This document shows, one piece after another, positions 9,050-18,670 of a DNA stretch of 27,680 bases. Positions within the stretch are counted from its first letter, which is position 1, and the number at the start of each line of letters is the position of its first letter. The translations under genes and the position numbers were made by a program. The DNA is from Ectocarpus siliculosus (taxonomy: Eukaryota; Sar; Phaeophyceae; Ectocarpales; Ectocarpaceae). The stretch is from positions 540,890-568,569 of the forward strand of contig FN649741.1 of assembly GCA_000310025.1 (NCBI GenBank). The letters run 5' to 3'. The notes beneath the pieces are model-generated. The model had not been told where the DNA came from, searched no databases, and saw only the letters and a list, made by a program, of their open reading frames with translations.

Positions 9050-11309
9050 CCCCCCGGGACGGATGTTGAACTGTGTTTTGTGGGTCGGAAAGTGCCGTGG
9101 CTGATACGTATGTGTTGGTGTAATGTTATGGGTATGTTTACGTGCGGACCGACACGACACGAGCAATTCGGGCTTGCCGAAAAACTGCACTTGTAATTGG
9201 TTTTGGTTATACTTGTATTTCAGGAGGGTTGTAACGGGTGAGATTACGCACGCACGCGCTTATCCTACGAGCAGTATTTTTTCCATTCTTCGGCGATAAA
9301 AATACTCATGGCGGGTGCCGGCGGAATTGAACCCGGTTTGCCTTCCACTACAAGCATATACTACCTCTTCGTCGACCCCGTGTGTAATGAGGGAGTCGTC
9401 CTCGACAGAGTTTTTGGGAGGTTGTACAGTTGTAGTCTACCCTTCCTTATGAAGGAGATCTCCAACTACCGCTCGTTTTCTTCGTTCTTCATCTGGCCAC
9501 AAGGCTGTAAGTGACCTTCGTAGGGTTTTTGTATTAAGTAAACATGTTGGATAAAGCATGCGATCGGGGAAGCTGGGTCACGGGAAGGGTTAGGGATAGC
9601 GTCTGCGTACCCCCGGTTCTGTTCCCTCGTGAACTTGAGTTCTCCCGCGAAGGCGGTGAAGTAGCGGGCGGGCGACGTTTTTTTGTTTTGGAGAGTTTTT
9701 TTTTTGGGGGGGGGAGGGTACAAACCGACCAAACCCTGCCCCAATCGCCGTACTAAGTCCTATATACATACAGTAGCAGACAAAACTAATATTAATAACA
9801 AAAAAGAAGTGAATGTCAAAGGAGCGCCGCGTGGTGTTGGGGGGTTATTGTTGTGCATCTGCTTGCCCCGTAGCCATCATGTGCGCTTGCGCGGGCGCTC
9901 GCGCGCCTGCACACTGCGTTGCGTACCGCCTAGCTAGGCGAGAGGGAGAGCATGGTCAGTGCACCCTCAGGGGGGTTCGTAGACCAAAGCCCCGGCTGTT
10001 GCGGCGCAAGACTATAGCCAAACACGTTCTTGGAATGCATATGCTGTAGAAGTAGACTCAGAGTCCAGCGAACAAGGGGCAAGGGTAGGTAGTAGTTAGT
10101 GAGGAAAAGGGAGGGAGGGAGGATACTGTAGGGGTCGGGGTACTAAGGGGGAGAGAAGCCAAGGGGAAGGGGACGAAGAGGAAGAGGAGGAGACGGGGGA
10201 GGGAGAGAAGGGAAGAGAAGGAAGAGGAGCCGGACGTACGTTCGAGGAGGGGTAAACGAACCCCGAAACGGCGTTCGTTTTGGGTGGCAAATTTTGGTGC
10301 GAGAATGTTGGAACGTGGTACGCACAGTAGGCGGGTACGGTAGGCGAACGAACGTACAGCACTCTCAGCTGATTGCGCGCTCCTGCATGTCAAGAACATG
10401 TTCCGCGGTTTCCGTCGAGCATGGGGGTTCTTCGTTCACGCACGTAGCGGCGTGATGTCTCTCCGGGTTTTTAGTTTCACTGAAAACTCGATTCGAGGAT
10501 GTGGTTGGAGTGGATGATGATAATAATGCGGATGATTGTCGTGTGTGTGTCTTGGGTCTCCACCAGTTTCCCAAAAAACATTAATTAGACTATTGTATTG
10601 TTCTTGGCGCGTTTCAGTGCCATCACTCGGTGTTTCAACTGTCTGTGTACGACAGGTTAGACCAGTTTTGACGTTCAATACAGTACTGTAGTGGTATGTA
10701 CAGCGTTGAATGCATACTGCACACGATAAAAAAAATAACACGGAAAACATGGGGGAAAACAAGGGAAAAAAAGAAGAATCGAAAAACTTCTTCTATTGGC
10801 CCTCGAGGGGGGGGGGGGGAGAAAGGTACTTGGACTAACTACTAGGTTTGCGAGGCACCTTTTCCGGGTGCGTACCCGTGCTGACCACACAACAAGTAGT
10901 TGCCAGTCAGTCCTTCTTTGATGCAAAAAGGGGGCACCGGACGAAAAACATGTACTATTGTTTCTGTTCACCACATCATCATTATTCGTCGCCATCTATT
11001 TATCTCTCAGCACACGCATGTAACAGTTATTTCATTTATCTTTTTCCTAGAATCGCAGCATTTTCTCCGGGCCGGGAAACGCTCTCTCGAGCGCTCTCAG
11101 GCCACCACGCTTATTCACTTGGTTTCAGAGTGCAGTCCGGACCGTTCGAGCGCTGACAGGCCGGCATTTCGCATTTTGCAGTTTTCGCAATTTTGACGCT
11201 CGGAGCGCAGTTCCTTCGGTCCGATGTGCTCTATCGTCCTCTCCAATGCCATTCCGTTCGTCTCTGCCTTCTTTTTTCTCTACCGGTCTCGCTGTCTCGC
11301 CGTCCGTCG
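9050..11309. other. Intergenic region with homopolymer and purine-rich tracts
   Basis: No gene is recognised. It contains a T run next to a G run (about 9697-9720), a purine-rich plus strand at 10096-10235 made of GGGAGG and GAAGAGG words, and a G run at about 10808-10819. The open frames here are low-complexity or lack motifs. Confidence 0.5.
10096..10235. repeat. Purine-rich low-complexity tract
   Basis: The plus strand is almost all G and A over about 140 bp, in words such as GGGAGGGAGG and GAAGAGGAAGAGGAGG. Such DNA can form triplex or quadruplex structures; this is inference from composition. Confidence 0.75.
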
Positions 11310-11529
11310 AGTCGTGAGAGACGCTCTCTCTCTCTCTCTCTCTCTCTCTTCGGCGCTTTTTCTCTCTCTCCTCTCTCGGAATTAGAATCGGAACCAGAGT
11401 CCGAATGGGCGGTACAACTTTATTTTTATGGTACAAGGTATATTTATTTTTTTCCCGTTTCTCTCTCTGTCTGTTTCTATCTGTGATTCTCTCTCCGTCT
11501 CTGTGTCTGTCTGTGTGTCTTTCTCTGCC
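11310..11529. repeat. CT-rich simple-sequence region
   Basis: It contains a (CT)n run at about 11322-11348 and further CTCTC, CTGTCTGT and TCTCTC words. The serine- and leucine-rich frames through it are repeat products. Confidence 0.85.
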
Positions 11530-11937
11530 TTCTCCCTCTCTCATTTGTTTCCTTTCTCTCTTTTTCTGTCTCTCTCTATCTCCCTCTGTCACACACACAA
11601 TAATACCTATAATTTTTACACGTGTGTCACACATATTGTGCACGTGTGTGCGGCTCTTTTCTCATATGAATAACATTTTCTTTAGCTTTTCTCATAATAT
11701 GAATATCTTTTTCCGGAATCTTTTTCCGGAATCCTTCTCCCTCTCTCATTTGTTTCCTGTCTCTTTTTCTGTCTCTCTCTATCTCCCTCTGTCACACACA
11801 CAATAATACCTATAATTTTTACACGTGTGTCACACATATTTTGCACGTACGTGTGTGCGGCTCTTTTCTCATATGAATAACATATCTTTATATTTTCTCA
11901 TATGAATATCTTTTTCCGGAATCTTTTTCCGGAATCC
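11530..11937. repeat. 205-bp tandem duplication, two copies
   Basis: Copy 1 starts at 11530 and copy 2 at 11735, both with TTCTCCCTCTCTCATTTG. Each continues through GTCACACACACAATAATACC, the CACGTGTGTGCGG region and CTCATATGAATAACAT. Each ends in two copies of CTTTTTCCGGAATC. The copies differ by a few small indels, for example an added GTAC in copy 2. Confidence 0.92.
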
Positions 11938-12072
11938 ATCGGCGTTCGGTCAACGGGCGGTGAGGTTCGGTAGATCTTCTTAGGTTTTTCGCTCCCGCTC
12001 ACGCGCGCCCTCGCGCCGTCCGCGCAAGCTCCCACTCCATCCCACACCATTCTTTCGCGCACTCGAGTATGC

Positions 12073-12358
12073 ATGGCGTCGCGCAACATTTTTGCGTCTA
12101 CTCCGCCCAGCACCAAGCGGAAGACAGCTGACTACACTCTCGGTGAGGTCATCGGCAAGTGCGCCCTCTGCCCGTCAGCCAACGTGACTCGCTGTTGTGC
12201 GACCTTCGGAGGCTGTGAAAATTTCGGGACGTCAAGATCAGCATCCTGTCCGCGCCTTCGCCCTGCACAACTTGCCTGTCGGACATCAAGCCCGGCGTCC
12301 TCTGCTTGGGCGTACCCAATCCTAACGGCGTCAAGACTAAGAGCGGCAAGCAACTTGC
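12073..12358 (+). pseudogene. Exon 1 of chimera: unrecognised Cys-rich segment, frameshifted
   Basis: It starts MASRNIFASTPPSTKRK at ATG 12073. After FGGCENF the coding sense continues in another frame as DVKISILSAPSPCTTCLSD and later GVLCLGVPNPNGVKTKSGKQ. The donor GTGTGA at 12359 leaves two bases that complete an Ala codon with the first base of exon 2. The family is unknown; the Cys pairs could bind zinc. Confidence 0.5.
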
Positions 12359-12757
12359 GTGTGATCTATTCCCTTCTCGATTCGTGTTGTGATGTCATTC
12401 ATGTCTCTGCTTATTTTAGTTCGCTTCGTATTGTCTTCGTATTGTTTGTTTGACTGGGCGCGGCGCGCTTCGTTGTTTTTCCGTAGGCGACTTTGTTTCG
12501 GTTTTACTTCGTTGTTTTTCCGTATGCCGCTTATTAAACTACTGCCGCCGCTGCTGTACAGACGTCGAAACACATGTGGAATAGAGCGGTGCGGTGTGGT
12601 GTTTTGTCTTGCGTTCAACGTATGCTTTATTACTTTGCGGTCGTCCTTTGTGGTTTTTCTTCCGGGCGGTCCTTCTTCATTTTGCCTCCTCCGCTCTTTC
12701 TTCCCTTCTTGTGTCGTTTTCGTTTCATGTTCAGCGTACGTCAACAAACACTACAAG

Positions 12758-12857
12758 TGGGAAGGACTGCTTCGGGCTGAAGATCAAGCTCAGCAGGGAC
12801 GGCAAGCAGGCCTTCCGGTTCATCGAGAAGGTTGAGGCCGAGGACGCCAGGATTGGG
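12758..12857 (+). pseudogene. Exon 2 of chimera
   Basis: The 100-bp exon starts after CTACAAG and ends before GTGAGG at 12858. It encodes GKDCFGLKIKLSRDGK and FRFIEKVEAEDARIG. It is phase-compatible on both sides with exons 1 and 3. An alternative acceptor at TGTTCAG (12733) also exists. Confidence 0.5.
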
Positions 12858-12927
12858 GTGAGGTTTACTGATGCGTGCCGATTCTTCGTGCATTTTGTTT
12901 TTTTTTCTCGCCGCCGACCCGACTGAG

Positions 12928-13801
12928 TTCAAGGCGAGAGCCATCCTTTCGTCAACCAACGCCACCATAGACACCATTAACGCACACGTCCTTGACATCC
13001 TTCCAGGAGACCTTCTCACAGCATACAGTTGTGACACCGTCGATCCTGACGCGACTGACGATGGTATGGGTTTCGTTGCCGCAGCTGACCTCCACGCTAT
13101 TGACGTTTCTGGTGTACCGCCTCATGCCTTGGATTTGAAACTGAATTGCATGGTGATGATCACACGAAACCTAAACTTCAAGCAGGGCTTCGTCAATGGT
13201 CAGAAGGCTATCGTTCGTGGATACTCAACAGGAATTGTGCATGTAGAACTACTAGACGGTCTCTCAACGCTCGTTCTCATCCCACGTATTCGCTTCAAGA
13301 CTAAAGTCGGCAGCAACGGTATTGCTTTCTCGCGATTGCAACTTCCACTACGAGTGTGCTACGCGCTAACCATCAACAAAAGTCAAGGACAGACACTCTC
13401 CAAGATAGGTCTTGACTTGAGAGCTGACGTTTTCACTCATGGTCAGTTACGTCGCACTTAGTCGTGCCCAGGAGCGATCATCTATCATGTGTCTCGCATT
13501 ATCATCACGGTTGCGAGGATCGTTGAACCGCGCCGCGTTCGTCGCTAACATCACATTCCCGTCATTCGTAGATGCTGCAACTGACTCTACCAACAATTCC
13601 CCGTCCTTGCCGCCTTCGTACATCGACTTCATCGGATACATGCACGCAACCGACACCAGCAACAACACCCGACGAGACATGGGGCCGCCTGGGCTACACG
13701 ACACAGACAAAAACGCACACGCAAATGGCCAGGCTAATGCCCGCCATCCCAACCAATGCGCCGACGGCGGGTGGATTGAGGCAAAAGGCCTATCGCGTTA
13801 G
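12928..13801 (+). pseudogene. PIF1/Helitron helicase C-terminal region, frameshifted
   Basis: Helicase similarity runs from FKARAILSSTN to about SRLRGSLNRAAF, crossing a frameshift near 13447. The part after the shift ends at TAG 13799-13801 with a hydrophilic, low-similarity tail. The 70-bp intron before it (12858-12927) has a clear T tract. Confidence 0.85.
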
Positions 13802-13844
13802 AGTAATGTGTCCAGTGTATGTCGGAGTTGCGTATTGAGGTACA

Positions 13845-14245
13845 CGCCTGGTGTGAGAATGTCCTTTGTTGCTTCAGATCCGTGTGAGTGCCACACTTCA
13901 TGTTCGTAGGCATGTCTTCAGGTGGGTGCGATCGTTGTCTCCTATTGGTGTCGAGCTTGGTGTGAGGATGTCCTTTGTTGCGTCAGAAGCGTGAGAGTTC
14001 TATCCTGCATCGTCGTAGGCGTGTCTTTACGCGGGTGCGATCGTTGTCGACTATTGGTGTCGTTTTGTTGCGTCACAAGCGTGAGAGTTCTGTGTCGTGT
14101 CTTTGGGTGGGATCGAGCGTTGCCGCTTTGCCGCTTATATAAGTTCGATCTTGGTGTGTGTATGTCCTTTGTTGCGTCAGTAGCGTGGGAGTTCGACCCT
14201 TCATGGTCGTTGGTGTGTCTTTAGGTGGTTGCGATCGTATGTGTG
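13845..14245. repeat. ~110-bp tandem repeat, about four copies
   Basis: Units start near 13849, 13961, 14054 (shortened) and 14152. Shared words are GGTGTGAGGATGTCCTTTG, TTGCGTCAG, GCGTGAGAGTTC, TCGTAGGCGTGTCTTTA and GGGTGCGATCGTTGTC. It lies directly after the helicase remnant and may be part of the same mobile element. Confidence 0.88.
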
Positions 14246-14448
14246 GTGTCGCCATGTAGGATTTGGCGTATGTCTGAGCGTGTCGATTGCATTAATACAG
14301 TTAGTTTATGTCTACGTGCCAACATGTTGTCACGCGACAGACATGCACGTCAAACGGGCATCCTCAACGACACATAACTTCCATTTAACCTTCCACGATC
14401 CCCACACGTACCATCCCCGTGTACCTTGGGACTCGCTCCATTGGGCGT

Positions 14449-14464
14449 GGCGGCGTAAGCCGCC
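14449..14464. other. Perfect GC-rich hairpin
   Basis: GGCGGC-GTAA-GCCGCC forms a six-pair stem with a four-base loop, followed by AAAAAACTTG. Helitrons end with a GC hairpin then CTRR; here CTTG does not fit CTRR, so the link is only suggestive. Confidence 0.45.
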
Positions 14465-14650
14465 AAAAAACTTGTATGTATATACATTTAGATCCAATGA
14501 ATGCAAGGGCGAGGAGGGTGAGTTCCTTGGCCTTGTTGAGACTGAGGTCCCATTGAATCAATGAATGGCTGATGCCCCCCAGAACAGAACAATGACACCT
14601 ACGTACTGTCTGTAGATATGAAGTCGCCTTTGATGGTATAGTCTATGTAC

Positions 14651-14666
14651 TTAGGGTTAGGGTTAC
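14651..14666 (+). repeat. Interstitial telomeric repeat (TTAGGG)
   Basis: TTAGGGTTAGGGTT lies in unique sequence. TTAGGG is the common telomere unit and is reported for Ectocarpus. Confidence 0.7.
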
Positions 14667-16037
14667 CGATGATTGCTGGAGTCGAAAGAGAAAAACAGCA
14701 TTTTTTTTTTCTCCGGTTTATTTTTGTTTTTGTACTTAGCACCAGCTGGCATCACTGGTATAAATCATCAGTGTATAGACTTAAAAGACTCGAAATAAGT
14801 CCACCCAGCCAGCCGGTTTTCCTCCACTCACTGAAAAGACTCCACCACATCCAGTTCACTGCTGTGAGTATATCTCGAATGGGTAGTCTTTCTGTGTGTG
14901 TTTTTATTTTTATTTAATTTTTGCAACTGGCGAATCCAAAATCTACGCAACTGGCAGCTGTTTCGTACCTCCCCCCCCCCCGCCGTTGTTACTGCTGCTG
15001 TACACCCCCATTTCCCCATTATCGAGAGCGGGCTCGGAGGATCCGCCAAAATGCATGGTAGATAGGAGCAGCAAGTGTGACTCCGGACAAGAAAATAACG
15101 TTCTAACAACCAAGCACCAAGGTTCCAACACAATAGTCTAAGTGCTCGGTCTCTGTAGCGGGGCTAATCAAGGTGCTGGGAAAACGGCACCAAGAGCTTT
15201 GCAGTGGCCACAACGCAACCAAGGCAGGAAGGAAGGAGGGCGGAAGAACAAGCAACTTGAGCCAAGGGATTTGTCTCGAGCAACGCTAGGCTGGGCCAAG
15301 CAAAGGATCTCCCCCTGCGTGACGTAATGTGGGCAGGTTACTTCACCTAGAACGCGTCGACCGATTGGCTGTCCACAGGTAAGTGTGTGCACATCCATTG
15401 CACGCGCCTGTTGCTCTTCCCCACGTCTGTCCCATCGTCTTGCTCCGGTGTATGCATGATGTTAGGAAAAGTGAGAAGCGCCAGATTTCCCAGCACGTGG
15501 GTAGCAAGTAGCAAGCTAAGTGCCTGCATAGATGGTCCATCCCATCGATACAGCAGTGGTATGCAGAAAGCAGGTGACCGCTTTCCTTCTCTTCGCGAGA
15601 AACATGAGATCGGTGCCCCGCTTCCCGCTTCCCCTCGCGCCTGTCGCCCCCAAACCATTTCTACCCTGCTGCTCACCTGGTACGCCGTTGACAGTCCCGC
15701 CAATGCGGACCGTGTAGAGCACACTGCTGCAGCGCACCTGCTGCACCAACCAGGCACTAACACCGGTTACCACCCAAAACCCAACACCCAACACCTACCT
15801 ACACTGGGCTACTCCAAGCACCACCAATGTAGAGCCTACCCACGCCAGCAACATCTACATTGTACTTGGCACGCACCACGGACGGTGGTCTGAAAATATC
15901 GCGTAAACGCCAAAACCTGTGTTTCTGTACAGAACGGGCCGAAAAAATTCAAGAACAAAAAATGCTCCTAAAATAATTATGTAGATCAACACTTAGAAAT
16001 GTCCTCCCACGCTGTGACACATGAGAGTGAAGGGTTT

Positions 16038-16055
16038 GGGCGGCTTACACCGCCC
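16038..16055. other. GC-rich hairpin
   Basis: GGGCGG-CTTACA-CCGCCC forms a six-pair stem. It resembles the hairpin at 14449-14464 (GGCGGC stem with a TAAG/TTA loop). Function unknown. Confidence 0.4.
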
Positions 16056-17506
16056 CCCTGAGAGAAGCGACAGACCCGACTCCTAAGATGAATGGACGTC
16101 ACCTAGCAGTATAACGGTTACTCAATTGTTACGTTAGGTAAAGCGTACATTTCATAATCTAATGATTGTGTATTTTGACACAAACGTCAACTGAACGGGG
16201 CGATAGATAAGCGCATCGTATATATATGCAGTGAACAAGAAACTGGAAAGGAATGCACCGAAAAAAGCCCAAGGGTGCGCAGTACCATAACCGAAAGATC
16301 ACGCTCAAGAGCAACACACCACACCCACCTGACGTCGTGCTTTTGTCGAACGCACGACACTCGAGCCCATGGCACCACCCTACTCTGCGAAAACAAGCCG
16401 TCACGTCAAAGAGATAATCAGTGTAGCGGAAACGCATGGCATGTACTGCGCTGCTCTCCACACGCCGCCTACAGCAGAAACACGCAAAGCGCGGCACAAA
16501 CGCGGCTTTTCCTCTGTATCTGCTGACCCGCTCCGATTTGGGGTCAAACAAAAGACTTATTCTGTTGTGCATGCCTTCTTTTGACGCTGGTCCTCAGCCT
16601 TCCCCTCCGCACGTGTAAACTACTCAGGATGAATTGAACGTAACCTAGCCGCTGAGCATACTGTAACTGTTGTTTTCACCCGCATTGCTGTGAGAGCTAT
16701 TCACTGCCCCCGGCGGTCAAATGGCTAAGCTCGTAAACTTACCATCCCGGACTGTACTACACAACAAATAAGAGGGACCGGACTGCAGAGTTCCTCTCGG
16801 GTTAATATCGAAGGCAGGCACAGCAGGGGGTTGTGGAACGAAATGCAAAAGTCCACAAGATAGTCTTGCGTGTCATGTGGTATCTGACTTCTGTTGGACT
16901 CTTCTGGCTGTTATTTAGAAAGGGGGTCTCGCTGAATATAGCAAAACACCAGTGTTGTTTTGTAGCATCCCTGCAGTGGTCGATATTTTGGGCCGAGAAT
17001 GCCTTTCCCCCAACAGAATAATTGTAGAACACCTATACTCAGCGTACAAAGTGCTCGGGAATACTCTTGGGAATTCCATTTTTCGAAGAATGTCATGCTG
17101 ACGCGTCGAATGCTTCAACACTTCATGGATAGCGACTAGGCTACGTTGTCCAACACCCACACCTTCTCGGCATTCACTTTGCCCTCGACCTCCACTATTC
17201 AGAGCACGATGGGATTGCTTATTCGGCGCACACATGTCCTTCCACCAGCCAGGGCGAGGCATCGGCTACAACCAGCTTGCACCGCTTCTGTGTCTTGATA
17301 CTCTTGCTGGCAGCCTAGTGCCCACCTGCACGTAGCGGTGCAGGCACGTTGTTGCCAAGCTAACGTTCCTGTCGTCGTCACTGCTCATTAGTCGCGAGGT
17401 CATCGTTTGTTGAGGAAACTCTCGCGCGCCTTTCGCACTTTCCGACCCGTTTCGCGCCCCATGTAGGTCGTCTTGCGCGTGGGCTGTCGCGTGGGCAACA
17501 AGTTTC

Positions 17507-18670
17507 ATGATGGGTCGAGTATCGATTCTGGCGACCCTTATTGACCCGCTCAGGAGGGCTCGCGAGGCTTTGCAAGGAGCTGGTGACGTGAAGGCTGCCA
17601 TGCGGGAACGCTTGGATGACTATGAGCGGGTGGTGAATCAGTTCGAGAGTAAGCTCGGGTCAATATCCGATCGGCGTATCGAGCCCGAGGTGACGAAGCT
17701 GCTAGTACACTTCGACGAGATAACTGCTCTCATAAGAAAGTACACGGCCTCGCCAGGGGATTCGTTGCTCGTGAGATTGCGCAAGAAAACCGACAGAGCC
17801 AGGCTTCACAAGGAGCTTGCGGAGGAGCTCGAGCGCATCGACAAGGACATGCAGCGACAGCTGGCGACCATTCAAGTCCTGGGAATGATGGAGTTGAGCA
17901 ACCCGTTACCCACATTCTCGTTGGACGTTGGAAATGCGGCAGGTCACGACGGTGGTTTTACGTGGCATAACCTCAATTGGTGGATGCTGTTGCTCCTGGT
18001 CGTACTTGTTCCAATTGCGTTAAGCGTATGCTGGAAGCATGGGGGAGGGGGAAGCTCGACGCGTCCTCCCGTCCCAGACATGGCTGCAGCACCCGCTGCA
18101 GACACGGCTGCAGCCCCGACTGTATCGCTAGCTCTGCCTGCGAGCTACGTGGAGCGCAATTCTCTGATATCCGAAGTTGTTGGCAATCTCACGGCCGCTA
18201 ACGCGCCCCGATCCCCGTATGTGCTGCAAGGAAGTGGGGGAGCTGGGAAGACGGTTCTAGCAACCGCTGTCGTTAGGAACGAGGAGGTCCGGAAGCGCTT
18301 CGGGCGGGGGATTTTCTGGTTAGACGTGGGGCGTCATGGCAACCTCAAGCTTCCTGCCCTCGTTCAACGGCTGGCGAGGGAGATGGATGTCGTCTCGGAG
18401 AATATGGATGGCCTGGACGATTGCGTACGGGATATTGCTTTCGCTGTTGCGAGGGACAACTCTGTACCTCGCCTCCTCGTTCTGGACGACGTATGGCATG
18501 AAGAGGTCATGGACGCTCTACGACCCACGGGGCTCCAAATTCTGGTTACAACCCGCCTCGCTTCGGTAGGACGCGGCATGCTCGTTGGGGATATGGAAGA
18601 GGGAGAGGCCCGTGAGCTGCTGAGCAAGAAGAGCGGGGCGGTGGCGCTTCCGGTGCCAGAGGCCAACCAA
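17507..18670 (+). CDS. NB-ARC-TPR exon 1: helical domain, TM helix, NB domain
   Basis: It starts at ATG 17507 (a second ATG follows at 17510) and ends before GTACGA at 18671. It encodes residues 1-388, including the P-loop, the FWLDV strand, Walker B and the TTR sensor. The charged, Lys/Arg/Glu-rich N-domain (to ~130) has heptad-like helices and resembles signalling helical bundles only in general character. If the intron were retained, the frame would stay open to 18982 and give a NB protein lacking ARC and TPRs. Confidence 0.92.

Larger units (their letters stand above)
12073..13801 (+). pseudogene. Damaged chimeric gene: Cys-rich N-terminus spliced to PIF1/Helitron-type helicase C-terminus
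   Basis: Three exons fit: 12073-12358, 12758-12857 and 12928 onward. The first encodes a Cys-rich segment (CALC, CC, CTTC) that I do not recognise; the frame shifts once near 12222-12228. The second encodes LKIKLSRDGKQAFRFIEK. The third is clearly the C-terminal part of a PIF1-like helicase of the Helitron type, with RAILSSTNATIDTINAHVL, an LKLNCMVMITRNLN segment, ALTINKSQGQTLSKIG (motif V) and YVALSRAQE (motif VI). Between HGQL and YVALSRA about two bases are missing near 13447-13450, so the frame hits TAG at 13460-13462. The Walker A and B motifs and any Rep domain are absent. I read it as a non-autonomous or dead mobile-element gene. Confidence 0.75.
14246..17506. other. Intergenic region upstream of the NB-ARC gene
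   Basis: No gene is recognised on either strand. It contains a strong hairpin at 14449-14464, two TTAGGG copies near 14650, a C run near 14971-14982 and a second GC hairpin at 16038-16055. The promoter of the gene at 17507 should lie at its right end; I found no element I can defend. Confidence 0.5.

Noticed and set aside
9308-9385. Minus-strand tRNA-like 3' end (GGGTTCAATTCC ... CCGGCACCCGCCA), or a primer binding site
   Set aside because: The T stem has mismatches, no matching acceptor 5' strand is seen, and no LTR structure flanks it.
11125-11806. Long open frames through the CT-rich region on both strands
   Set aside because: They are dinucleotide-repeat products made of Arg/Glu or Ser/Leu, without domains.
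12389-12835. Plus-strand frame of 148 codons within the proposed intron of the chimeric gene
   Set aside because: It is Phe/Leu/Arg-rich, T-biased, and lies between exons whose phases match; no motif.
16038-16062. Helitron 3' terminus (GC hairpin followed by CTGA)
   Set aside because: The CTGA lies only two or three bases from the stem instead of about ten, and no element body is linked to it.
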